From an uncultured Lachnospiraceae bacterium (GTDB lineage: Bacteria; Bacillota; Clostridia; Lachnospirales; Lachnospiraceae), in assembly GCA_905209865.1 (NCBI GenBank), contig CAJLUP010000074.1:1-9025 (forward strand): 9,025 bases of DNA, in the 5' to 3' direction. Positions within the stretch are counted from its first letter, which is position 1. Each line of letters begins with the position of its first letter. A program made the position numbers and the translations under genes. Positions 1-6,527 of this stretch are shown here, piece by piece. The notes below the pieces were generated by a model. The model had not been told where the DNA came from and ran no database searches. It worked only from the letters and a program-made list of their open reading frames with translations.

Positions 1-219
1 TTTTTTAATATTTCTCTCAATCGTATCATTCGGCATATTGTTTGATTTTGCTTTCGCAATCACATCGCGCAGCCGGCTGTTATTCGCCGGATCCGGACCG
101 CCGCCTTCTTTTACTGCCACGGCAAGTTCTCTTCCGATCTTTGTAAAGATCTTTCCTTTCGCAGCGTCGTTCTTTTCTTTCTTATGTTTGATATTTGCAA
201 ATTTTGAATGTCCAGACAT
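1..219 (-). CDS. yebC: YebC/TACO1-family protein, N-terminal 73 residues (runs off the left edge)
   Basis: The reading frame from ATG 219 to base 1 opens with MSGHSKFANIKHKKEKNDAA and continues through KIFTKIGREL and GGGPDPANN to NMPNDTIERNIKK, the conserved N-terminal domain of YebC/PmpR/TACO1 proteins. Full-length members are about 240 residues, so roughly the last two thirds lie outside the window. The family was long annotated as transcriptional regulators; more recent work on bacterial YebC and mitochondrial TACO1 supports a translation factor that relieves ribosome stalling, notably at proline-rich stretches. A good ribosome binding site, AGGAG, sits 9 bases upstream of the ATG. The gene follows mazF by 111 bases but has its own promoter-like sequence, so it need not belong to the mazF transcript. 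Family assignment is firm; which YebC subtype cannot be decided from this fragment. Confidence 0.95.
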   Translation of the reverse strand, partial: MSGHSKFANIKHKKEKNDAAKGKIFTKIGRELAVAVKEGGGPDPANNSRLRDVIAKAKSNNMPNDTIERNIKK

Positions 220-246
220 ATAAAATTTCTCCTCTTCTCTTTCTCT

Positions 247-274
247 TGTACAGTCTGTTTTCTGTTACCGTACA
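247..274 (-). other. Hairpin in the yebC leader
   Basis: On the minus strand TGTACGGT and ACTGTACA pair as an 8-bp stem with one G-U pair, around a 12-base A-rich loop. It lies between the predicted start site and the ribosome binding site of yebC. There is no U-run after it, so it is not a terminator. It could affect transcript stability or translation, or could be chance. Confidence 0.35.
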
Positions 275-286
275 TTTTGCTTTACA

Positions 287-315
287 ATTTTATCACTCTT
301 TTTCTCTTCTGTAAA
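287..315 (-). promoter_or_regulatory. Probable sigma-A promoter of yebC
   Basis: On the minus strand a -35 box TTTACA (310-315), a 17-base spacer and a -10 box TAAAAT (287-292) are preceded by TG in the extended -10 position. Each hexamer differs from consensus by one base. Transcription would start near 280, giving a leader of about 60 bases before the yebC ATG. The site lies in the gap between the mazF stop and yebC. The call rests on sequence match only. Confidence 0.65.
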
Positions 316-330
316 GAAGTCAGAAACAGT

Positions 331-678
331 CTATGTAGTAATTTCAAGACTGATCCTGATTGCCTTGTCTACTTTCTGCATCATTGCACTGTCGATATGA
401 CAGACATATTCTTTCAGCCGCTGCTTATCGATCGTGCGAATCTGTTCCAGCAAAATGACAGAATTTTTCACAATCTTATAGTCCCGCGTACTGATTTCTA
501 TATGAGTCGGCAGCTTCGCCTTATTCATCTTTGAAGTAATCGCCGCACAGATCACAGTCGGGCTGTGTCTGTTTCCGACATTATTCTGTATGACAAGGAC
601 AGGTCTTACCCCTCCTTGTTCTGAACCGACAACAGGACTTAGGTCGGCGTAAAAAATGTCCCCACGTCTGATCACCAA
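331..678 (-). CDS. mazF: MazF/PemK-family endoribonuclease toxin (EndoA/NdoA type)
   Basis: This encodes a MazF-type mRNA interferase of 115 residues, nearly the length of Bacillus subtilis EndoA (NdoA). Visible family motifs are RRGDIFYADLSPVVGSEQGG, VRPVLVIQN, AAITSK, LPTHIEI and VILLEQIRTIDKQRL. Counting from TTG 678, the catalytic Arg25 and Thr48 of EndoA fall at exactly the same numbers. The longer reading starts at GTG 687, but the only Shine-Dalgarno match, GGAG at 689-692, is one base from that codon and ten from the TTG, so TTG is preferred; GTG 675 is a second option. EndoA enzymes cut single-stranded RNA at UACAU-type sites; specificity here is unknown. The gene follows alr as in B. 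subtilis, but the 99 bases between them are too short for the ribbon-helix-helix antitoxin normally encoded there. No antitoxin candidate is seen elsewhere in the window. Confidence 0.93.
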   Translation of the reverse strand: MVIRRGDIFYADLSPVVGSEQGGVRPVLVIQNNVGNRHSPTVICAAITSKMNKAKLPTHIEISTRDYKIVKNSVILLEQIRTIDKQRLKEYVCHIDSAMMQKVDKAIRISLEITT

Positions 679-688
679 ATTTTTCACT

Positions 689-692
689 CTCC
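689..692 (-). promoter_or_regulatory. Ribosome binding site that decides the mazF start
   Basis: GGAG on the minus strand ends 10 bases before TTG 678 and 13 before GTG 675, but only one base before GTG 687. The spacing makes the longest reading of mazF unlikely and supports the 115-residue protein. Confidence 0.6.
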
Positions 693-777
693 GATTTCAT
701 ACTAATATTATCTTCACAACATTTCTGTCATGTTTCATTTATCAGTATTCCCTTTGTCATCGGATGTATTCACAAAA

Positions 778-1932
778 CTATTGCTTTGCCTTATTCGGAT
801 TTCCTCCTTTGTAAACTCTCGGAATCCGTTTCCCAAGACAGCAGACAAATTCGTAGTTAAATCTTCCGCTCAACTTAGAAAGTTCCTCTACCTTGATCTC
901 TTCTTCTCCGTCTTTACCGATCAAAACAACCGGATCCATAAATGCTACATTCGGTATCTCTGTCACATCCACCATAAACTGATCCATACAGACTCTTCCG
1001 AGAATCTTTGCTCTCTTCCCTCTGATAAGCACACTCCCTTTATTTGAAAGAGAACGTGGATATCCGTCTCCATATCCCACCGGGATCGTCGCCACTTTCA
1101 TTTTCCTCGAAGCAACAAATGTTCCTCCATAACTAATTGGCGTTCCTGCCTCAACTTCTTTTACGAATGTAACGTGACTGATCAGAGAAAGCGCCGGTTT
1201 CAGATGAACATTCTCTTTTTGCACTTCGTCTGAAGGATACATTCCATAAGTGGCAATCCCGGCTCTTGCAAGATCATGTTTCATGTTTGGAAAATCTATG
1301 ATCCCTGCGCTGTTATCGCAATCATAATATGTGATCTCCACCTTCCGGGCTTCCATCTGCTCTTTCATCCACAAAAACTTTTCATGCTGTTTTAATGTAT
1401 ATGATTTTTCTTTTTCATCTGCCTTGGCAAAATGAGTAAACATCCCTTCCATATATATATTCGGAAGTTTACTGATCTGTTCAATCAGATCCACGCTCTC
1501 CTCATTCACCGGAAAGCCGATACGTCCCATTCCTGTATCGATCTTAATATGAAAATAAGCCTTCTTTCCCTGCCGTACTGCTTCCAAAGACATTCCTTCC
1601 GCCATCTCTTTCGTATATACGGCTGCACGGATTTCCTGTTCAACCATTGTTTCATATTGATCCGGAAATATACATCCAAGCACAAGGATTGGCTTTTTTA
1701 TTCCTGCTTCCCGAAGAGCAACTGCTTCTTCAATACACGCCACAGCATATCCCCATACATATGAAAATGTTTCAAACATCTGCGCAATCGGAACAGCGCC
1801 ATGCCCGTATCCGTCTGTCTTAATTACCGCGATCAGACGCGCCTCTTTCCCGATTTGATTTTTCATCTGTTCCATATTATAAGAGACTGCGTCCAGATCA
1901 ATCTGCGCGCATACTCTATTATGTTCACTCAT
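778..1932 (-). CDS. alr: Alanine racemase
   Basis: A PLP-dependent alanine racemase of 384 residues, converting L-alanine to D-alanine for peptidoglycan. The N-terminal TIM barrel carries AVIKTDGYGHG with the PLP lysine at Lys38. FHIKIDTGMGRIGF (127-140) and FTHFAKAD (165-172) are typical barrel motifs, and LARAGIATYG (221-230) holds the arginine that contacts the PLP ring. The C-terminal beta domain carries ISYGG with the second catalytic base, Tyr268, then VGYGDGYPR (285-293) and the CMDQ motif (315-318). All key residues are present. An in-frame GTG at 1956 would add eight residues and overlap the nnr stop, but AAGGAGA at 1939-1945 sits six bases before ATG 1932, so the ATG is chosen. Only 20 bases separate it from nnr, implying co-transcription. 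The same alr-then-mazF order occurs in Bacillus. In a spore former, alanine racemase can also limit L-alanine-triggered germination; that role here is inference. Confidence 0.97.
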   Translation of the reverse strand: MSEHNRVCAQIDLDAVSYNMEQMKNQIGKEARLIAVIKTDGYGHGAVPIAQMFETFSYVWGYAVACIEEAVALREAGIKKPILVLGCIFPDQYETMVEQEIRAAVYTKEMAEGMSLEAVRQGKKAYFHIKIDTGMGRIGFPVNEESVDLIEQISKLPNIYMEGMFTHFAKADEKEKSYTLKQHEKFLWMKEQMEARKVEITYYDCDNSAGIIDFPNMKHDLARAGIATYGMYPSDEVQKENVHLKPALSLISHVTFVKEVEAGTPISYGGTFVASRKMKVATIPVGYGDGYPRSLSNKGSVLIRGKRAKILGRVCMDQFMVDVTEIPNVAFMDPVVLIGKDGEEEIKVEELSKLSGRFNYEFVCCLGKRIPRVYKGGNPNKAKQ

Positions 1933-1938
1933 GTTCTT

Positions 1939-1945
1939 TCTCCTT
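1939..1945 (-). promoter_or_regulatory. Ribosome binding site of alr
   Basis: AAGGAGA on the minus strand, six bases before ATG 1932. It fixes the alr start inside the longer frame that opens at GTG 1956. Confidence 0.8.
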
Positions 1946-1952
1946 ATACAAA

Positions 1953-3509
1953 TCACTCATATCTTTTTGATCTGTCAAAACTTTTTTCCGCATTTTTTAT
2001 ACATTGTTCGATCCCATCGATCAAATCTCTTGCAAGAACACTGTAGCTTCCCTTTTGTTTCTGCGCTTCATCTCCCCCGCATGCATGCAAGTATACACCG
2101 ACAGATGCCGCCGCAAAAGCATTCATTTTCTGTGCTGCAAGACCGGAAATCACTCCTGCCAAAACATCCCCTGATCCCGCCTTTGCCATCGCGCTGTTTC
2201 CTGCAAGGTTTAAAAACGGATGATGTCCATTCTGCGCCGCTATCGTTCTGCTGTCTTTCAGCACACAGACAACCGGATACTGTTCCGTAAACTCCTTCAC
2301 TACATCGATACGGCTCTGTGAAATATCTTTGATTTCCTTTCGAATCAACCTTGACATTTCCCGCATATGAGGAGTCAGAATAACATCTGAAACATCTCTT
2401 AAAATCTCTATATTTTCACTGAGCAGATTTAACCCGTCCGCATCAATAATACATGGCCGATGAAGTATGTTTTCCTTCTCCCCATTGTTTGTGATCTTTA
2501 TCACCTTTTTCAAAAGACGTCTTGAAAATTCGCCTGTTCCAAGGCCGCATCCAATGCATACAACATCAGACCATCGAATCAGACGCTCCAGATCTCCATC
2601 ATGTGGAACTGACTCTTCCTCTCTATAGCAGGAGATAATTGCTTCAGGAAGCAGTTCCTGCAAAACAACCCGATTCTCTTCCGACGTATAGATCTGAACA
2701 AGTCCGGCTCCGACCGCATATGCCGCCTTTGCTGACAGAAACGCCGCCCCTGCCATCCCCCGGCTTCCGGTAATCATCAACACTTTTCCGTAATCCCCTT
2801 TGTGTGAATCCGGTTTTCTCTGCGGCAGAAGCATCTGAAAATCCCCTTGGTCATAAGTACAATATACATCTTCTCTTCTATCAAAATAAGCAGTATCAAT
2901 TCCAATCGGAACCGCCACCGTCTCTTTGGCATATAATTTCCCGGGAAACAATTCACATCCGATTTTTACACAAGCCATAGAAACCGTGATATCAGACCGG
3001 AATGCAACTCCTAAAATCTGCCCTGTCTCCGCACATATTCCTGAAGGAATATCGATTGCCGCTTTTTCACACTTTTTCTCATTCATCCACTCGATCGCAG
3101 TCCGATATCTGCCTTCCACATCCCTGCTTAATCCTACGCCAAATATCGCATCAATTATAACAGTATATTCCCGATTCGGAAAATCCGTGAACACAGGAAT
3201 TCCAAGCTGCTGCACAATCTGTTTCTGTGCGCGGCATTCTGCACTAAGAGCCGCTTCACTGCCAACAAACAATACTTCTGCATGAAATCCTTCTTCTCTT
3301 AAAATCCGTGCTGCGGCAAAACCGTCTCCGCCATTATTTCCACTTCCGCACACAACAAGCGCTTCTGAAAGATCAATCTTTTTTTCCTGCAAAGTTCTCA
3401 CGGTTTCCAGCGCCGCTCTTTCCATTAACACAAGAGATGGAAGTCCGATCTTTTCAATCGTATATGTATCTGCATCTTTCATCTGCTTTCCATTTGGAAG
3501 ATATCTCAT
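1953..3509 (-). CDS. nnr: Bifunctional NAD(P)H-hydrate epimerase / ADP-dependent NAD(P)H-hydrate dehydratase
   Basis: A 518-residue fusion of the two metabolite-repair activities that restore hydrated NADH and NADPH (NADHX, NADPHX). Residues 1-220 are the YjeF_N epimerase domain, with LVLMERAAL (26-34), CGSGNNGGDG (54-63), IDAIFGVGLSRDVEG (119-133) and AIDIPSG (151-157). Residues 225-505 are the ribokinase-like YjeF_C dehydratase domain, with HKGDYGKVLMITGS (236-249), GCGLG (320-324), IDADGLN (355-361), LTPHMREMSRL (378-388) and AGNSAMAKAGSGDVLAG (436-452), whose GSGD holds the catalytic aspartate. Length and order match the E. coli Nnr (YjeF) fusion; Bacillus has the dehydratase as a separate shorter protein. 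Start ATG 3509 is preceded by an AAGGCGGTGG ribosome binding site. It is 71 bases after rex and 20 before alr. The acpS gene, often next to this gene in Firmicutes, is not here. The shared NADH theme with Rex is notable. Confidence 0.96.
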   Translation of the reverse strand: MRYLPNGKQMKDADTYTIEKIGLPSLVLMERAALETVRTLQEKKIDLSEALVVCGSGNNGGDGFAAARILREEGFHAEVLFVGSEAALSAECRAQKQIVQQLGIPVFTDFPNREYTVIIDAIFGVGLSRDVEGRYRTAIEWMNEKKCEKAAIDIPSGICAETGQILGVAFRSDITVSMACVKIGCELFPGKLYAKETVAVPIGIDTAYFDRREDVYCTYDQGDFQMLLPQRKPDSHKGDYGKVLMITGSRGMAGAAFLSAKAAYAVGAGLVQIYTSEENRVVLQELLPEAIISCYREEESVPHDGDLERLIRWSDVVCIGCGLGTGEFSRRLLKKVIKITNNGEKENILHRPCIIDADGLNLLSENIEILRDVSDVILTPHMREMSRLIRKEIKDISQSRIDVVKEFTEQYPVVCVLKDSRTIAAQNGHHPFLNLAGNSAMAKAGSGDVLAGVISGLAAQKMNAFAAASVGVYLHACGGDEAQKQKGSYSVLARDLIDGIEQCIKNAEKSFDRSKRYE

Positions 3510-3534
3510 TTAGTCCACCGCCTTTTATGCTGTT

Positions 3535-3567
3535 AAAAGGGAACACCCGCAGTTTCCTGCGGGGTTC
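3535..3567 (-). terminator. GC-rich GAAA-loop hairpin between rex and nnr, possible partial terminator
   Basis: Read on the minus strand, GAAC-CCCGCAG pairs with CTGCGGG-T-GTTC around a GAAA tetraloop: an 11-bp stem with one bulged T, starting 13 bases after the rex stop codon. It is followed by CC and then only four Ts before AACAGC, a weak tail for a Rho-independent terminator. It may stop some of the transcripts, or protect or delimit the rex mRNA end, leaving reduced read-through into nnr-alr-mazF. The structure is clear; the function is inferred. Confidence 0.55.
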
Positions 3568-3580
3568 TGTCTTCAAGTAT

Positions 3581-4225
3581 CTATTTTTTCTGTCCGCCTT
3601 CTCGCTGACTGATATTATATGATAATTTCATAAGACTGTCTGAAAGATGCACACTTTCCACAATCACATCTTTCGGAAGACTTAGGTCTGTATGTGCAAA
3701 ATTCCATATTGCCTTAATTCCATTATCAACGAGAACATCCGCGACTTCGATTGCCTTCGACTTCGGAATCGTCAGCGCCGCAATCTCAATATCATTGTTC
3801 TGCAGAAAATCTACCAGTTCATCCATCATACGAACCTCGATTCCACGAATCGACATTCCTTCAAGACGCGGATTTACATCAAACAAACTTTTTAAAACAA
3901 AACCGCTTCGTTCAAAGGACGCATAATTTGCAAGCGCCTGCCCTAAATTTCCTGCTCCGATAATAATAAAATTATGGGTCTTGTCAAGTCCTAATATCTT
4001 GCCTATCTCCGTATAAAGATACTTTACATTGTACCCATACCCCTGCTGTCCAAATCCACCGAAATTATTCAGATCTTGACGAATCTGTGACGCTGTCACA
4101 TTCATCTTCTTGCTCAAATCATTAGAAGAAATCCTCTCAACCCCTATTTCAAGCAGATCACCCAAATACCGATAATATCTCGGCAGTCTTGAAATTACCG
4201 CTCTGGATATTTTTCTACGCTCCAC
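3581..4225 (-). CDS. rex: Redox-sensing transcriptional repressor Rex
   Basis: Rex represses fermentation, respiration and NADH-recycling genes and leaves DNA when NADH rises relative to NAD+. The N-terminal winged helix (about residues 5-66) has SRLPRYYRYL, then TASQIRQDLNNFGGFGQQGYGYN (44-66) with the recognition helix. A Rossmann domain follows, with IIIGAGNLGQAL (GAGNLG at 90-95) for NADH, and the end ESVHLSDSLMKLSYNIS resembles the C-terminal helix swapped between subunits of the dimer. The longest frame starts at GTG 4234, but AAGGTGA at 4231-4237 overlaps that codon and lies five bases before GTG 4225, so 4225 is preferred, giving 214 residues. It has a perfect-consensus promoter, and nnr follows after a hairpin. 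An ABC-F gene upstream recalls the B. subtilis ydiF-moaC-rex order. I see no convincing Rex operator at its own promoter. Confidence 0.97.
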   Translation of the reverse strand: MERRKISRAVISRLPRYYRYLGDLLEIGVERISSNDLSKKMNVTASQIRQDLNNFGGFGQQGYGYNVKYLYTEIGKILGLDKTHNFIIIGAGNLGQALANYASFERSGFVLKSLFDVNPRLEGMSIRGIEVRMMDELVDFLQNNDIEIAALTIPKSKAIEVADVLVDNGIKAIWNFAHTDLSLPKDVIVESVHLSDSLMKLSYNISQREGGQKK

Positions 4226-4230
4226 GTTTA

Positions 4231-4237
4231 TCACCTT
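4231..4237 (-). promoter_or_regulatory. Ribosome binding site that decides the rex start
   Basis: AAGGTGA on the minus strand is the only good Shine-Dalgarno match near the rex 5' end. It overlaps the first in-frame GTG (4234) and is properly placed for GTG 4225. Confidence 0.6.
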
Positions 4238-4309
4238 CCACTGTGCTGCCCTTATTCGGCGCTCATATCTATTTCATTCACTCGTCGGACATACCGACAC
4301 TTCTGTTAC

Positions 4310-4338
4310 ATTATATAAAATAGTTAATATTATGTCAA
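4310..4338 (-). promoter_or_regulatory. Perfect-consensus sigma-A promoter of rex
   Basis: On the minus strand the sequence reads TTGACA (4333-4338), a 17-base AT-rich spacer, then TATAAT (4310-4315). Both hexamers and the spacing match consensus exactly. Transcription would start near 4303, giving a leader of about 80 bases that contains a small GTCGG/CCGAC hairpin (4284-4298). No matching Rex box overlaps the spacer or hexamers. It probably drives rex and, with read-through of the 3541-3567 hairpin, nnr-alr-mazF. Confidence 0.85.
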
Positions 4339-4417
4339 ACAGAACTAACGATTTCACAGCGTTTTCAGTACTTTTATTATAACCGTATTATAAAATGTCT
4401 GCTCTTTGATCGTTCTT

Positions 4418-6367
4418 CTACTCGGCTAATTCTTCCCATTTTTCATATAACTCTTCAAGACGCAATTCATTTTCAGCACGTTTAGACGAAAGCTCCTGAC
4501 ATTTCACAGAATTGGAATACACCTCTTCCAACGTCATCTGAACATCAATTTCCTGATTTTCTTCTTCAAGTTTCGCAATCTCTTCCTCCGTCTTTTTCAG
4601 CTCATTCTTCCGTTTTCGCTCTTTCGCCTGCTGTTCTTTTTGTTCTTTCCAGCTCAGTTTTGAATCGGACAAAGAAACCGTTTGCCCACTGCTTTTCCCA
4701 AAATCATCACCGAGAATTCTTTCTTGGGTATTTTCTTGAGCCGCTGTATAAGCCTGTGTCAATTCTTCTTTTTTTTCAAGATAATAATCATAATTTCCAA
4801 TATAATTTACAAAAGTACGATTAACAAGTTCCAGTATTCTGGACGCTGTGCTGTTAATAAAATAACGATCATGAGAGACATACAGGATCGTTCCGGTATA
4901 ATTATTCAAAGCCTCTTCAAGAATTTCCTTCGAAGCAATATCAAGATGGTTGGTTGGCTCGTCAAGAATCAAAAAATTAGCTTCGGAAAGCATAAGTTTG
5001 GCGAGAGAAACCCTCCCCTTTTCTCCTCCGCTTAATGATCGGATCACTTGAAATACTTCATCCCCGGTAAATTGAAATGCAGCTAATGTGTTTCGAATTT
5101 CTGTATTTGTAAGATGCGGATAATCATCAGATATTTCTTCAAATATTGTTTTATCATCGTGCAGTACATGATGCTCCTGATCATAATAACCGATCTGCAC
5201 TTTTGCTCCAAGCGTAAAAGATCCGCTGTCTGCTTCGATCACTTGATTTAATATTTTCAAAAGAGTCGTTTTTCCTGTTCCGTTATCGCCAATCACCGCT
5301 ACATGTTCGCCACGTTTGATCTCAAAATCAACATTCTGAAACAGAACCTGTGTATCAAATTGTTTGGATAAATGCTCCACTGTCAAAACATCGTTTCCAC
5401 TAATACAGGACGGTTCTAATGTAAAATGCATTTCCCGCGCAGCCTCCTGCGGTTTGTCTACAGGTGTAATCTTCTCTAACATCTTTTCACGGCTTTCAGC
5501 CCGCCGAATGGATTTTTCTCTGTTAAAAGAACGTAGTTTTTCAATCACTGCCTGCTGATGTTTGATCTCACGCTGCTGATTAAAATATTCTTTCAGCTTC
5601 GCATCCCGTATCTGCTGTTTCTTTTCAGAATATGCGCGATAATTTCCCATGTACATAGACAAGATCCCGTTCTCAATTTCGATCACTTTTGTAACAACTC
5701 TGTTTAAGAAAAATCGGTCATGAGACACGATAAATACAGAACCTCTGTAATTCATCAAATATGTTTCCAACCATGAAATTGAATTCAAATCCAAATGGTT
5801 TGTAGGCTCATCCAACAATAAAATATCCGGATCCGTAAGAAGCAGTTTTCCGAGAGCGACCCGCGTCTTTTGTCCGCCTGATAAAGTGTCTGTTCTCTTT
5901 GAAAACTCTTCTTCCGTAAACCCAAGTCCTTTCAAAACACCGACAATTTCACTCTCACAGGCATATCCGTTTTTCGCCTCAAATTGAGATTGAAGCCGAT
6001 TGTACGTTTCAAGCCGTTCATTCAATGCATCGCCTGACAATTCCTTTAATTCATGTTCAATCGCACGGATCTGACGTTCCATCTCTATGACATCTGCTTT
6101 CGCAGAACGAAGTTCTTCATAGATTGTCCCGTTAGGGATCAGATTCTGATGCTGGGCAAGATAACCGATCGTTTTCCCTTTTGCAAGAATGACTTCCCCT
6201 GCATCTGTCGGTTCTTCCCCTATGATCATTTTAAAAATAGTTGATTTTCCGGCACCGTTTACCCCGACCAAAGCCGCTTTCTCTCTGTCTTCTATATGAA
6301 AAGATCCGCTTTCGACAATAACACGGTCTCCAAATGACTTCTTAAGATTATGACATGCAAGTATCAT
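4418..6367 (-). CDS. ABC-F family ATPase (YdiF-like ribosome-associated protein)
   Basis: A 649-residue soluble protein with two ABC ATPase domains and no membrane segment, the layout of ABC-F proteins that bind the ribosomal E site and act on stalled or antibiotic-bound ribosomes. Domain 1 has Walker A GVNGAGKS (35-42), signature LSGGQK (162-167) and Walker B LLLDEPTNHLD (183-193) with catalytic Glu187. The interdomain linker, about residues 240-310, is helical and basic. Domain 2 has Walker A GDNGTGKT (360-367), signature LSGGEKGRVSLAKL (445-458) and LILDEPTNHLD (466-476) with Glu470. Residues 574-649 are Lys/Glu-rich and predicted coiled coil, as in YdiF/Uup-type members. Start ATG 6367 follows GAGGA by eight bases. 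Placement next to rex resembles B. subtilis ydiF, supporting a housekeeping member rather than a resistance ABC-F, but a resistance role cannot be excluded by eye. No clear terminator follows its stop. Confidence 0.93.
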   Translation of the reverse strand: MILACHNLKKSFGDRVIVESGSFHIEDREKAALVGVNGAGKSTIFKMIIGEEPTDAGEVILAKGKTIGYLAQHQNLIPNGTIYEELRSAKADVIEMERQIRAIEHELKELSGDALNERLETYNRLQSQFEAKNGYACESEIVGVLKGLGFTEEEFSKRTDTLSGGQKTRVALGKLLLTDPDILLLDEPTNHLDLNSISWLETYLMNYRGSVFIVSHDRFFLNRVVTKVIEIENGILSMYMGNYRAYSEKKQQIRDAKLKEYFNQQREIKHQQAVIEKLRSFNREKSIRRAESREKMLEKITPVDKPQEAAREMHFTLEPSCISGNDVLTVEHLSKQFDTQVLFQNVDFEIKRGEHVAVIGDNGTGKTTLLKILNQVIEADSGSFTLGAKVQIGYYDQEHHVLHDDKTIFEEISDDYPHLTNTEIRNTLAAFQFTGDEVFQVIRSLSGGEKGRVSLAKLMLSEANFLILDEPTNHLDIASKEILEEALNNYTGTILYVSHDRYFINSTASRILELVNRTFVNYIGNYDYYLEKKEELTQAYTAAQENTQERILGDDFGKSSGQTVSLSDSKLSWKEQKEQQAKERKRKNELKKTEEEIAKLEEENQEIDVQMTLEEVYSNSVKCQELSSKRAENELRLEELYEKWEELAE

Positions 6368-6410
6368 GATGTAATTCCTCTTTCATAGTAACTATTTGCT
6401 TTTCCAATCT

Positions 6411-6439
6411 ATTATAGCGGAATGTCTTACAAATAAAAA
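6411..6439 (-). promoter_or_regulatory. Possible promoter of the ABC-F gene
   Basis: A perfect TATAAT (6411-6416, minus strand) lies 44 bases before the ABC-F start codon, which fits a leader of under 40 bases. The -35 region at 17 bases (TTTTTA, 6434-6439) matches consensus at only three positions. A promoter is expected because a strong terminator separates this gene from degV. Confidence 0.45.
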
Positions 6440-6472
6440 GCATAATTTCACAGATTCTGTTCTTTCACATGC

Positions 6473-6510
6473 CAATCACCGGAAGTGCCAAAAGACACAT
6501 TCCGGGATTG
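6473..6510. repeat. 38-base bulged palindrome upstream of the ABC-F gene
   Basis: On the plus strand CAATC-a-CCGGAA-GTG pairs with CAC-a-TTCCGG-GATTG around the 8-base loop CCAAAAGA, giving 14 base pairs with one extra A on each arm. It lies between the degV terminator and the ABC-F promoter in a stretch with no gene. Neither strand has a U-run after it, so it is not an ordinary terminator. It could be a small structured RNA, a leader element if transcription begins further upstream, a protein-binding dyad or a dispersed palindromic repeat. I do not recognise it. Confidence 0.6.
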
Positions 6511-6527
6511 TAAGCGGTCGCTATTGC

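Noticed and set aside
129..140. CTCTTCCGATCT, identical to the end of an Illumina adapter, inside the left-hand gene
   Set aside because: On the minus strand it encodes the conserved KIGRE of YebC in frame, with good family sequence on both sides, so here the match is natural.
687..777. Short minus-strand frames in the alr-mazF gap as a missing antitoxin
   Set aside because: The gap offers only very short frames without suitable ribosome binding sites, far below the roughly 90 residues of NdoAI-type antitoxins and with no related motif.
730..1047. Plus-strand frame of 105 codons opposite alr
   Set aside because: It is antisense to a clear alanine racemase, with cysteine- and histidine-rich low-quality composition and no family motif.
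4348..4365. TGTGAA-ATCG-TTAGTT near the rex promoter as a Rex operator
   Set aside because: One half resembles a Rex half-site, but the other matches TTAACA only in its first three bases. It is too degenerate to call.
4418..6367. ABC-F gene as an acquired antibiotic-resistance determinant
   Set aside because: No mobile element, base composition shift or resistance neighbour is seen, and the rex linkage fits a housekeeping YdiF-like protein.
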